From: Rhizoctonia solani
Taxonomy: Eukaryota; Basidiomycota; Agaricomycetes; Cantharellales; Ceratobasidiaceae
NCBI RefSeq assembly: GCF_016906535.1
Contig: NC_057383.1
Span: 434,001 to 498,000, forward strand
DNA length: 64,000 nt
Reading direction: 5' to 3'
Of the stretch, positions 46,692-58,306 are shown piece by piece. The translations under genes were made by a program, and so were the position numbers. Position 1 is the first letter of the stretch, and every line of letters starts with the position of its first letter. The notes below the pieces were generated by a model. That model did not search any database and was not told the DNA's origin. It was given only the letters and a program-made list of their open reading frames with translations.

Positions 46692-48000
46692 TTAGTTGGG
46701 TCCCAAAAGTGGCGCACGCTCATCTTGGCCGTTGGCTGCGATGGGTCGGCCATAGTCGTCAATCCCGAGCTTGGTCTGGCGACGTTTCCAACGCAGACAC
46801 ATGAGCAAAAGCATGCCTTGCATGATTCCAGCTGCTGCATATGTTGCCCAAGATGTCCAGTCAGTACCCTCCCTGTGAACGAATATATCAATTAGAACTT
46901 GAGCTGTCAGTGGGAAAACACTGGGGATGGTTCTTGCCTGAGTGCAATGCTGAGAACCATCAGCACGGCTCCTGGAGTCTGAATACACATCATTGGAATA
47001 CTCAGGGATCCAACGGTCTTAGCGTGCCATGTTCGATACAGTTGAGGGGTATACTGGACTAGGCAGAGTATGGTCGATGACAGCCCCAGGAATGTTGCCC
47101 AGGCGGTCACACGGCGGCTAGGAGGCGTAGTATTATCTCCCAGGTCGCGATCATCGTTGAGAACGACAAAGAAAGTAGTGAACAATGAGATGAGGCTATT
47201 CGGCATGGGTAAGTTTGTAAGAGCGGGAGTGCTACTGTCGTGGGTAAACTTACAAATGTGCTGCAACTATGCATGCTAACACGACGCTCATCTTCCATTC
47301 GCTTGTAGATTCTATATATTCGCCCTTAAGCGCTAGTTCACATGTTTCACAGTCGCATTCTGGTGCATGCCCGGGGTGTGGCTGTGGCTTGATGGTGACG
47401 AATTTGAGGTGAGCGGGGAAGTAGAGGAGATAAAGTACGAAACTGTTCAAGTCAAGTTGGGTAAGCTTCGATATACGCAGGACACTCACATTCCAGAAAA
47501 CATAAACCATTGGAAAAACACTTGAATAACGCCCAGAACAGACTCCAGACAAGCACCAGCTGTCTGTATGACGTATGAGCAGTTGAGTCGCAATTGAGAT
47601 CAGAGGGGCGCACAATGTGTTTACAACATCGAACAAGGCCCCATTGCAATGTGAGACTAGCACCCAGTTATTAGTTTATTCCGCTGGCTACGACTGGGAC
47701 TCACACGTTGATGAATCCCGCCGCCGCTGATGTACTTCCCAATAATAGATACCAAGGGCTCAGCCCTTCCGATGTCTTGTTTCTAATTATGATCGAATGC
47801 TAAAATGGCACTCAGTCGACTGAGATGGGGAGTGACGTCAAACAACTCACTTGAGGCACGTATGACAAAATGAGTCCTGTGATGAGTCCAGACGAAAGTA
47901 CAAGGGTAAACAAGTCATGGTGCTACACAAGCATATTAATAGTTTTCCACAATATCTATTTTGGATGACATACCGGTTTACATCCTGTAGGTTGGTCCAT
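46692..48000 (-). CDS. PQ-loop repeat membrane protein
   Basis: Starts MDQPTGCKP at 48000; exon 2 continues HHDLFTLVLSSGLITGLILS and YVPQ, the first PQ-loop, then NKTSEGLSPWYLLLGSTSAA. Further exons give LVSHCNGALFDVVNTLCAPL, VLYLLYFPAHLKFV and a Cys-rich loop (ECDCETCEL). The second PQ motif is CLVQYTPQLYRTWHAKTVG then SLSIPMMCIQTPGAVL. It ends DERAPLLGPN. The two PQ-loops with about seven membrane helices fit the cystinosin/Ypq family of vacuolar or lysosomal amino-acid exporters. The exact substrate cannot be told. No frame lesion was found. The last residues include a dileucine (LL), common in vacuolar sorting. Confidence 0.85.
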
Positions 48001-49501
48001 CTTTCACAACCGAAGTGGTAGTTGAGAAGCGTCGAACTGAACCGCCATCATGACCAATCGGTGAGTCTCGTGATCGTGTGGTATTTGCAATTAAATAATA
48101 GATGAAACAACCATTATACCAATCATTTTTCTCTCCAAAATGGCTGTCCTTAGCTACGTCCTCAGTTATTGTAGCAGTGTCATATCCCCTGGTTAATTGT
48201 ATTATTGGCCACCTTATATTTTGCCTGTTGGTTTTCAGAAGAATAGCTTTGCCAGCCCTTTTCTCTTTTCCCGCGTGGCGGTAGGCTAGTTCTATGCTGG
48301 ATTTAATCACTAGTTGCATTAAATCACGATTGAAATTTAACACGAATTAGTACTTCGATATACTACGCCTCCATTTACATGAATGGTCCCAGTTGAAAAC
48401 ACGATGTCTGGCTGCGTATGATATGTCTTCAAACCCTCTACATTTCATTCTTTAAGTCAAGTGCGTAGTAAAAACACCTTGCTTTCTTATTCCATGTGTC
48501 CCAGTGCGCCCTTGGAAGAATCACATTTTAGATCGTTCTTTCCCGCGTTGTCCCACAGTTCCAGCCTACCCGCTCACAACATATGTTACGGACGTCAATT
48601 ATGCACGTACAAGCGGGCCTATTGTCGTACGGGGCAAGTGATTGGAACACAAGACTGATCAGGTTTAGCTGCCTCCCCTGCTCTGCGGGCATCATCAGTG
48701 GTGCCCGGTTTGGTGCATCAGTTCTCGGTTGCCATTTTACTGCACTCCAAGCCCGGTCGCAATTTCTATTGACCATGTCTCCCGCCCCTCCTTCCAGCTT
48801 TACACGAGATCTGATATAGTCTCTCATGGGAGTGTGGGCTATCGTGATTCCGTGAGTATGTTACCCAATGAATGCGGGTATTTGAATTCATGGCACACAT
48901 CCCGCATCAAAGTGCACGCTTAACAGAAGCAAGAAATATCACACTGATTGGCCGGCGCCCTAGCCTTCAGAGCAGCAGACGGATTACCCGACCGCTTACC
49001 CGACGTCCGTGCGATTTATCGTATCACATCGGTAATCTTATTTCTCCGAGGACACCATATGAAGTTCTTATCGATTGCTTAATGCGGTAATTCCTTTTGA
49101 ACACCTCATTGAGAACTGGTATGGTCAACTTTCGATCGTATGGGCACGACAACAAACCGAGGACTATACTGGAGCATTGCCGATCGCTTATTGCCTTTCC
49201 GACGTATATTCACCCTTTGTTCTTCCTCAGCATCTCTAGAAATGGTGGTCTCCATGATTCTGTTATGCTTTCGTGAAATGAATTCGCCAGTTTGGGTATA
49301 TTCTGATCTCGAGCGGGACCATACAACGTACTAATCAAGTGCGGCATCAGATGCTCCGGATTACAGCTGAGGGCCAGACAATGGGAATCAATCGATACCC
49401 TTGAACAGTGCGTTTTAGCCTTCTAGACTTGCACTTGCCTATGGTATATAAGACGTAGGTTAGAGCGTGTGTTCGAGGTATAGACTTTGCTCACATTCAC
49501 T
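48001..49501. other. Gene-free interval with promoter of the next gene
   Basis: About 1.5 kb. A TATA box (TATATAA, 49445-49451) is 51 bp upstream of the ATG at 49502. A small GC-rich hairpin-like segment with GGGCATCATCAGTGGTGCCC lies near 48687. No gene seen. Confidence 0.4.
49445..49451 (+). promoter_or_regulatory. TATA box of the TIM-barrel-like gene
   Basis: TATATAA 51 bp before the ATG at 49502; the distance is normal for a fungal core promoter with a short leader. Confidence 0.5.
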
Positions 49502-52500
49502 ATGAATATCGAGCTTAAAGCAGCCACTAGCAAAGATTTCTTTGAAGAGATCACACGCTGGCTTGCATATCATGGTGAAAAGCCCCCCTTGGACCTGGGA
49601 GATTACCCGAACCCTCCGGACTCTCTACTCCCCACTAATAGGCCACTTAAGCTCCAGTTTGGGTAACTACGACTCATAACCATAGCCACCGTGCAAATAA
49701 ACCTGTTATTATTACGCTCAACTGGTCAGTAATATCATTTCAACCCTTCATATGGCGATTGAACCCTGTACCTAGTATGGCGGTTGTATCTAGTATTTAG
49801 ATTTCATCGAGTGGAGCAATTACCCTACTGTGAGCTGACCTCTACTTTGAATACTGGGCAGCACGACGAGCTAATCATATATTTTTCTATATGTGAAACA
49901 CAAGTCACATACGTGCCGAGTGTATCGGCCAAAGACATTCTCATCGGATTAGTTGACAGCATCAACCCCAATAAAGAGTATATTATTGATTCTGTCGTAG
50001 AAAGTGCAAATAGGCTCAAAGCTGCGATCTCCGAAACCTTGGAGGCAGAGGCCGTCAGCGGATTATTGAAAAACCTGTACAAAATTTTCCAGATCTCTGA
50101 CGAGCATTGGAGAAATATATTAGGCGAGTCTGGATTATTCTGTTTGCGAGTATATGGTGGGCTGACCTACACGGACAGAGATGGCGAAAACTGAGCTGGA
50201 GAAAAGTATGTGATCCCCGTTAGACTCCGTTATTCTTCTTCTGAACAAAGTTTATTCAGAGGAAACTCATATTAAGCAATTGGACTCCGAGGGAAATAAG
50301 CACAGCGACCTGACTAAAGATGAAAAGGAATTATTGGTTGAATTAAAAGCTCGACTCGGTGAGATTTCGAGCCCTCGTATGTAATGCGTCACTGCGGAGC
50401 TCTAATGGCCACACGCCACTGATCTGAACTACAGAGGATCGGCACGGTAAGTTGGCTCTCATTGCCTAGGAGCGAATCTGAATACTTGACGGTCATATTT
50501 CAAACAACAACAGGAGAGAATATTTCTCCAGGTCCTGCGGATGATCATTTCAAAGCTTGGTGTTCATCATCGCCAGACTGCCTCATGCTGGATTGGGACG
50601 ATGTGAGTGCCCATTGCCTTGCTTCCAAACCTAGAATGAGACCTTACTGCTCTTACCATGACCCCCAATCTAGGCAGAACTTGGGAATGATTTTCTCAAA
50701 GCTCTCATAGATGTTGCAAAGTCGTATCGTACATCAGTACCACTGCGCGCGTATACACCCCTCGATCGTTTGGTGAGGCTTGCGCTCGGTTGTTGTCAGG
50801 TGGCAAGTAAACTTATGAAGGTTGCTAGGCTTTTCATGCAGGGTACTACCTCCTCAGCCAAGGCCAAAACCCATTCGAGCCGTATAAATGCCGAACTCTG
50901 GGGACACCTGGATTTCGAGGTGAAAAATATCAAACCTACCTGAGCTTAACAGATCCCGGGTGAGTAATCGTATCAAAAAGAAAAAAGCTACTGTAGATAA
51001 CATGGAAATATTTGACATCAACAGTCCCGGCCATGTCTTCGGAACTACCGGTAGAGCCCAATGGCTGAACGGGGCTATCGTACACGTTGAACGTAAGAGT
51101 TCTTCTAATGAAATTTAGGCCGGTAAACCAATAGATACTCATCTCAAAGAATCATGCGTTTATAGACCTAGAACGACCCGCTGGTACCACTAGAGCCCAG
51201 ATCGAATCCTATCGCATTCCTTCGGTGTTCGAATTTGCGCGAATCTGTTTGCACACGGGATATGGTGCATCGAACACTTGTTACATTGGCCGTCCCCTAT
51301 CGGATAGTGGAGACCTCAAGTACGACTTTATCAAGGTGTGTATAACTTATTTGATAATGATTTTTTATATCGACCCTTTATTGTAGGTCGTAGACACGGT
51401 TGCTTCGGCTTGTACCAGCATGTTTCAGCTAGGCTCTGCTGAATGTAAAATTGCAATGGGAGGACTCAAGGCCTCGGATATGGTAGCTTATATGCGTGCT
51501 CTTCGGGGACATACACTTAAGAACTACCGACAATGCCTGTGAGTGCTATATCGAAGGGCCTGGGGACGAGTACTCCAACGTTCTCATTTGGCAGCTCTGC
51601 GGCATTCAACCTCAATACCCCTCTGGTCGACGACATCCACGGTACTTATTACGACAAGCCAATAGAAATAGCCCGTAGGGCAATTGAATTAACGGTCCTT
51701 GGTGGATTCGACAAGGTTACCTGGGACGGTGCATCAGACTCCTATCCATCTACTCGTGAGTATGCTTCATACACCAATCTTATGAGATTGCTGAACACCC
51801 ATTCTTCTAACATTGCTTATAATCTCGAAAAACGATAATGGTTTGCTAAGCCTATGCGAAGCCAAGGAGTTGGTACATAAGGCGCATTCAGCTGGTCTGC
51901 TCACATACTTTTCTGCCGGGTTTAAAGAACCCCATATGAAGTCGCTGTGCAGTCGGGCGTTGATGGAATAGGTATATTTACTCTTATCATACATGAAATT
52001 AACTACTGAATACTTTGCTGCGGATATTTTAGGCATTGGTGGGGCCCAGGTATTGAGAAACATGGACCGGGATACTGGCATGCATGGGGATTACGTGAGT
52101 TGAGAATTCAATATAAGACTATAAAATGCTTATAAATTTTTCATTCCTTCTTAAAAGATGGAGTGGCGTATCGATGGGCTTATTGAGCTGCGCGACACCG
52201 CAGCAGGTCACGTTTTAGGTCGTGCGGCAAAATTGCTCGCTCGCCTGGATCAAATGTACCACGAAGGCTCAATGAATGATCCCGAACTCCGCCTAAGAAA
52301 GGAACTTTATCGGTTATTGCACGTAGACGATCCCGTTGCGGAGCAAATTGAAACGTGTATCGACAGTCCGGTTTCTAAAGCCGTGTTTCTTATTGAGGAA
52401 GACAGAGATAATCCTTGGATAGCTCGAGCCTCGAGACTTGTTAACAGACGAAGTGACGGGGGGGTTGAGTCACATTCACTCCTTCAAATGTATGGAGGCG

Positions 52501-52940
52501 ACGATTGGTCTACCTTTGAAAAGACCCTTACAGACATTATGAAGCCACTTAATGGACTTGGTCCTGGCTCGAACTTGAACCCAGTTACTATGTCTGTTGA
52601 AGGCGATACATTCGTGAGTGTTGCCTAAATTTAATGCACTGAATCTCTAAACAGGAGCTGGTTCAACCAAGGTTCTCAATTTCACCACAGTGGACGAAAC
52701 GGTTGGACGCCTACCGAGGATGGGTAAAAGTTAATGCTTCCGACAAGAGAAAGGTTAGCTTATTACTTATGTCGTGTCATGTTAGCAGAAGGTTGTCTAA
52801 CACCTTTTTGGTAGCATGTCAGAGGATATGTAGATTTGAATATCAAGGCAACTCCGTTCGAGAAAAAGGGATCTCTCGCACTCTCCGATATATTCTCCTC
52901 TAAAGACACTACAAAAAAACCTAATACGAAATCGCTCTGA
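49502..52940 (+). CDS. Unrecognised multi-exon protein with TIM-barrel-like segments
   Basis: About ten exons. It starts MNIELKAATSKDFFEEITRW. An N-terminal helical region includes SAKDILIGLVDSINPNKEY and a charged helix DLTKDEKELLVELKARLGE. A first alternating block has ENISPGPADDHFKAWCSSSP then DCLMLDWDD and FLKALIDVAKSY. A second has FEFARICLHTGYGASNTCYI, TYYDKPIEIARRAIELTVLG then GFDKVTWDGASDSYPS, then EAKELVHKAHSAGLLTYFSA then GFKEPHMKSAVQSGVDGIG then IGGAQVLRNMDRDTG. Repeated strand-helix units and a terminal G-x-G-x-G-G match late strands of a (beta-alpha)8 barrel that bind phosphate. The C-terminal part (about 150 residues, charged) ends SSKDTTKKPNTKSL. I cannot name the enzyme. Exon borders are approximate and the frame may contain an unrecognised break. 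Confidence 0.6.
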
Positions 52941-53439
52941 ATTTGTGAACATTATTATTACTCCCTGAGTAATCATGTAGCGACAATGAATTTGTTTTTG
53001 GACAGGAATGAATCGTAGTGTTACTAGAGCATAGGCTGGTACACATCTGAGTTGAAGCATGCGGTCATTTAGACTCTATATGTAGGGACACAATTGCAGG
53101 CCAAATGAATGAGATTTATTTATGACAATGATGTATATTACAGACTTGAACATAGCAAGACAAGATTAGGAGTAAGGCTTCAAAATATTTCCTGGAATCA
53201 ATCTATCGCACACACAGGAAATATTGGATGGCTGAGATTGCATAGTTGAGATTGCTGGGCGATCACTAGTGCAGATGATCACGTGCACCTTCAAGCGCTG
53301 CTGCTGACGTTAGCCATTTCATCTCGGTACTCGGCCATGAACCTAGCCGGTAGCCCCGCATTTAAACCTTTCCTCGATCCTCGAATCCTGACTACCTCAC
53401 TCACCCGTCCCTTTTAGTATCCCCCTACCAATATCTTAA
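52941..53439. other. Intergenic spacer before nitronate monooxygenase
   Basis: About 500 bp between two plus-strand genes, with a C/T-rich leader (ending ACCTCACTCACCCGTCC) before the ATG at 53440. No other feature seen. Confidence 0.35.
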
Positions 53440-55174
53440 ATGCCAAGTGGTCCTATTAAAACTGCGCTCACGGGTGGGTTTGTGTGTGTGTTAAATTTAA
53501 GATTGAAGCTGATGTGCCTGTATACAGAAACATTTTCTGTGCAGCATCCGATCATGCTTGCTGGCATGAACGTAGCTGCTGGCCCAAAGTTGGCAGCCGC
53601 CGTAACTGTATGCATCTTGTATTTGACTTGAGTGACTCCTTCTAACCTTATTCTAGAACGCTGGTGGACTTGGTGTCATTGGCGGCCTCGGCTACACTCC
53701 AAAAGTGCTCCGCCAACAGGTAATTATATAGTTTGATGTATCGCACCATACTTACTGTACAATAGATACGAGAAATTAAGGATCAGCTTACCGATAAAAA
53801 CGCCCCTTTCGGCGTCGACTTGCTTCTTCCGCAAGTCGGAGGCAATGCTCGCAAAACCAACGTCAGTATCGACATTTCATCAACAATTTCATGAAATGTA
53901 TTACTAATCTGAAACCGTTATGTCCAGTATGACTACACCAAGGGACAATTGCCCGAGTTATTGGATGTTATTATCGATGAAAAGGCCGCGCTCTTTGTTT
54001 GTGCGGTTGGTGTTCCGCCCAAGAGTGCGGTTGAGAAGTTACACAAGGCTGGTATTCCTATCATGAATGTACGTGTATTTTGGTTCCCATTACGGCCAAG
54101 CTAACATATGACTCATAGATGGTTGGCCATCCAAAGGTTGGATTGTTATGTCGTGGCATTTTTCTGCACTGGGCACTAACGTTTGTATAGCATGTTGCCA
54201 AGGCCTTGGAGGCCGGCGTTGACATTATTTGCGCTCAGGTAAGTCTCGCTTAACATGCTATTTTGACGTGATCCTCATATTCACTATAGGGAGGAGAGGG
54301 CGGTGGACACACTGGACACGTCCCTACTAGCATTCTTATTCCCGCTTGCGTTGTACGTAAGATCAACCTTTCATATGGCTACTAATAACTTGGGAGCTAT
54401 TAGGACGCAGTCAAGGGCCACAAATCCCCATTGACCGGTAAACCTGTATTTGTAGTTGCCGCCGGAGGCATATTTGATGGGCGCGGCCTCGCTGCAGCAC
54501 TCATGTGGGGAGCACAGGGCGTGTGGGTTGGCACGAGGTTTGTCGCCAGTGAGGAAGCTGGGGCACCAAAAATGCATAAAGAACTGCGAGTACAACAATT
54601 TATTCCGGAACTATGATACTTACTCCCCAGTATAGCCTAAAGAAAGCTGGTCACGAAGTACGTCGCTCTTTTGTCATGATTAAATACACGTCTCATTCGG
54701 TCTGAAGGATATCATGCGTACGTTGATCTTCACTGGCCGACCGCTAAATGTCTATATTACCGACTACATCAGAGATTGGTAAGCGGATCCTGTACTCCTC
54801 GAGCATAACTAATCCTTTCTCCAAACTAGGGAGACAAAGCGTCAGGCTGAGATTAAAGAGCTAATTAACAAGGGAATTATTCCTCACGTATGCTATAGTC
54901 CTCGATCTTTTTGATTCGATTGCTGAACGTGAATGTAGGAGCATGAGCTTGAAAAGCACCCTGAAAAGTCTCTCGCTGGCCGGTAAGCCAAATAAGACAG
55001 TAGCGTTATCAATTTCTGACTTGTGTTATTATTAGTCGTTTCTTGATGGGTAATGTTGCTGCCATCATCAAAGATGTACTCCCGGCCAAGACTATTGTTG
55101 ATAACATGGTATCTGAAGCTTTGGATTGTATCAGCCGAGCCAACGGAATGGTCGGAGGAAAACCTAGGCTATGA
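53440..55174 (+). CDS. Nitronate monooxygenase (2-nitropropane dioxygenase family)
   Basis: At least ten exons and about 360 residues. It starts MPSGPIKTALT; after intron 1 it reads ETFSVQHPIMLAGMNVAAG, then NAGGLGVIGGLGYTPKVLRQ, PFGVDLLLPQVGGNARKTN, LFVCAVGVPPKSAVEKLHKA and HVAKALEAGVDIICAQ. The signature GGEGGGHTGHVPTSILIPA contains the catalytic His and FMN-phosphate loop of the class I enzymes. It continues FVVAAGGIFDGRGLAAALMW, then GAQGVWVGTRFVASEEAGAP, and ends MVGGKPRL at 55174. The enzyme oxidises alkyl nitronates (for example propionate 3-nitronate) with FMN and oxygen. All exons keep frame when the short intron after MHKELR is removed (about 54588-54644). It is close to the exonuclease gene but has its own promoter. 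Confidence 0.92.
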
Positions 55175-55547
55175 GATGGGCCGACTTAGTGAAGTTGCAT
55201 TTTTCAAAAGTTAATGCCATGGTGTACTATATTATCATTCATGTATCTTGACATGGTTCTCGATAAAACAGTTAAATTCAGATTCTCGCTACGGTACTTT
55301 CTGAGGCTATATTAGTTGACACCTGTAGTGCGCAAGTAGCACGGTTTCCGCTTTTGGGGCATATGGCCCGACCACTGAAATTAGCTGCCAGTGGGCTTGC
55401 TTGTTCCCCGGATAATACACGTGATATGGGTTAGTTACGCGATCACGTGAAATTGGATCTGTCATAAACAACTGCTAGATGCATCGCGTCTCCCACCGCA
55501 CCGTTATACATTCAAGATTGTGGACTGGCGAATGCCTGATTGTTAAA
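55175..55547. promoter_or_regulatory. Promoter region of the exonuclease gene
   Basis: About 370 bp with two TCACGTGA/CACGTGA-like E-box sites (ACACGTGATATG near 55418 and GATCACGTGAAA near 55440), an arrangement that could bind bHLH factors. No TATA box seen. Confidence 0.4.
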
Positions 55548-58005
55548 ATGAAGAGCCAGAACCACGGACTCTCCACAAGCTTTGGGTCAAGGTATGCCTA
55601 TTTCCACGGATTACTGTGGCTACTTTACTAATCTGCTCAGTGCCTCGCCGACGGACCCTCGTCATGAATCTCCCAGTGATCCAGAGTTAGAACCCAGAAA
55701 GAGGTCACGAAAAAGTACAATAATGGATGCTCTTAGACGTGGTATCAGTCAGACAGACGCAGTTTCTGTCCCTTCTCGTCAAATGTCGACTTCATCCCTC
55801 CCACGATTCCCAAATCGATCACGCTCGTCAACTAGTACTGGTAGATCTCCCGCTTCGCCAACTGGTCTCCCTTTCTATCGACACAACGAAGCGCTCGATT
55901 CGATATCCCTTCCTGCTGTACCAACCACCAATATCAAATATCTGAGAGATCTGGACCTAGCTAACGCTGCTGTTGCCCAAATGATGGATCGAATGGAACC
56001 TTTCCCAGGAAGTCGCTGGAGAGGAGTGGTTGGTTTCGACATGGAGTGGACTGTTGGCCTCGGTATGGCTCAGCGAAAGACTGGTCTTATTCAGGTAAGT
56101 AAAACTACTTTGGGCATATAGCCTCGTCTGAGGGCATCATTATAGCTTTCGGATACTAGGACCATATTGCTCATTCAAATATCGGCGATGGACTGTGAGC
56201 AGAAGATTTATTGGTAGAAAATTATATTAACAAATATCTTACAGCTTTCCCCCATATGTTAAAAGTTTGTGCTGGCATAAAAATTGTTTATTCACTAACC
56301 AAACATATACTTTATAGGGCCTCATTTGCTCCGGTACGATACTGAAAGTCGGTGTGAATGTTGTACTCGATATGAAAAAGCTCTGTCGGGACTTTGGCTC
56401 ATCTTATGCAGCGCGCGGAGTACTTGACCTCTCCGATTTGGCACGTACTGTCGATGTCGGACTCGTTGGAACTAAGATCGATGATCTCGACTCGAATAGA
56501 GCAAGCATGGGTGTTGGCGTCTTCAGAGCCGATGAAATCACCAAACGCGACGACCCGACTAAGTCCGATAGTGAGAATGATATATCGGGGGAAGAGGGTA
56601 CGCCAGCTCCTGGCGCCAATGGAACGAGGGCAACCAGTAAAAAAGCAAGCACGATCGACATAATCTCTGCTGGACGAAGAATAATTTCCTTCGCTCGACT
56701 TGCCCGGAGGTACCTAGGACGTGATCTTGAGAAGGGCGATGTCCGAACGAGTGACTGGGAAAGGGTACTAACGGCGCAACAAAGACTGTGTGAGTGAACC
56801 ATGAATTATATGTGTCTTTCTTTTACATTCCTTCTCAGTTCGTTATTCTTCTAGATGCTGCAAACGACGCTCATGCCGGACTAGCGCTATATTACGCTCT
56901 TCGAATGCTTCACTCCCGCTCGGTGGCAAATGGTTCAATTCCTGTCCCCTCGCCTGCTCCTTGGGAAAATCAAACATCTTCCGAAGAAATAAAAGACTCT
57001 CCATCCGGGCGGCAACCAGCTCCACCGCCATTTCGGTCTAAGGCAACAAACTCCAAAACATTAATTGAACGGAAGTTTATACCGCCCAGCGAGCTCCAAA
57101 ATCTCACAGCGTTGCAACTGGAATCTATTTTACCCTGGGACTCGCTGGTCAAGGATTTGCATGCTGAATTTGAAAACGCACGGGCAGCAGTGTTGGTCAA
57201 GCGGGAGAAGGAAGGAGTCGATTTAAAAGGCAGAGGGGAAGCAGTCGTCACGGTCGAAACGATCGAGCCGTCTGAACAAGCGCATGCTACACTAGAAGCG
57301 CATGTACCCGATTTGCAGAGTGCTACGGCCGGCAGTAGCTCAATATTCAACCCACTTGGCGATACACACTATGACAACCTCCAGTCGGGAAACACACGAA
57401 CGTTAGCAAGCGAAGACAAACGACGCAGTATTCGCCAAAGGCATGCATTTCAAGACAAGGAAAACGAGGCTTTGGGAAAGAAATGGCCACCAAGTCGTAA
57501 CTTTACTTTATATCCCGCCGGGTCACGGTCGCTAGCATCTTCATCTACTACGTCGTCGATACCCCGATCTGTTTCTGTGATCAAAACACCCCTGAGCAGC
57601 GACGAAATGGACCCTCAACTTCAGGAGCCAACTCGCTTGGTTGTAAATACTAGGTATGCTGGCTCGTCCTCACTCAATGATGACACACGGTCGGTCCTGC
57701 AACAGCCTCGCGCCTATATACTCTGGCATAAACAACGGCTCTCTCTATCCCAAATTTGCGCTTCAATGCGGTCGGGCGGGAATCCGCTCACGAAAAGTAC
57801 AGTAATGTATGCGTTGTGTCTATGGTTTGCTTCCAACTACTCACTCATGATTCCTTGCAGCTCATACATCATTGAAACGCTTAAGGCCAACGACAAACTA
57901 CCTTTTGAAGCGAGCAGGCTCAAAGATCTGATTGCTTTGGATAAGACTGGCTGGGTTCGGGAGAACTACAGGCAATTCCTTGAAGCTAAGGTCGGGCCCT
58001 TATAA
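55548..58005 (+). CDS. WRN-type 3'-5' exonuclease (DEDDy) with C-terminal HTH
   Basis: Starts MKSQNHGLSTSFGSR at 55548, with a Ser/Arg-rich N-terminus. The DEDD nuclease core has Exo I in WRGVVGFDMEWTVGLG (Asp and Glu), then RKTGLIQLSDTRTILLIQIS; Exo II in VGVNVVLDMKKLCRDFG (Asp); and, after a ~90-residue insert rich in Asp/Glu/Thr, Exo III in YAANDAHAGLALYYALRML (Tyr and Asp). A long disordered region follows, then LWHKQRLSLSQICASMR and, after an intron at about 57807-57861, SYIIETLKANDKLPFEASRL. That tail resembles the HTH of RecQ helicases. The family degrades DNA or RNA 3' to 5'. There is no helicase domain, as in plant and fungal WEX-like proteins. The frame is intact. Confidence 0.85.
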
Positions 58006-58306
58006 GATCAATCTCAATGGGATTTGGGTCAAGCTTTATCATTTTAGTATATACGCTTTCGAAAGAAAATTTGTTTAGGTAATTCAGACTTCTCCCCTTC
58101 TTATAGTTACATATACGATGACTTTTGCAACGTGCTTCGTTTTCAATTTGAGTGCCAACTCATTCCTATATAAAATACTAGCTACTTATCAATTCAGAGG
58201 CCCTAGTAGATGTATGCATACATCAAAACCCTCCACTTCATATATTTCAATTACTTATCACGATTGACAACAGTTTGAGCAAGGTCACCACGACTTCAAT
58301 TTCTCC
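58006..58306. other. Convergent 3' spacer
   Basis: About 300 bp between the stop codons of the exonuclease (plus) and the receptor (minus); it should contain both terminator/poly-A regions. No motif assigned. Confidence 0.35.
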
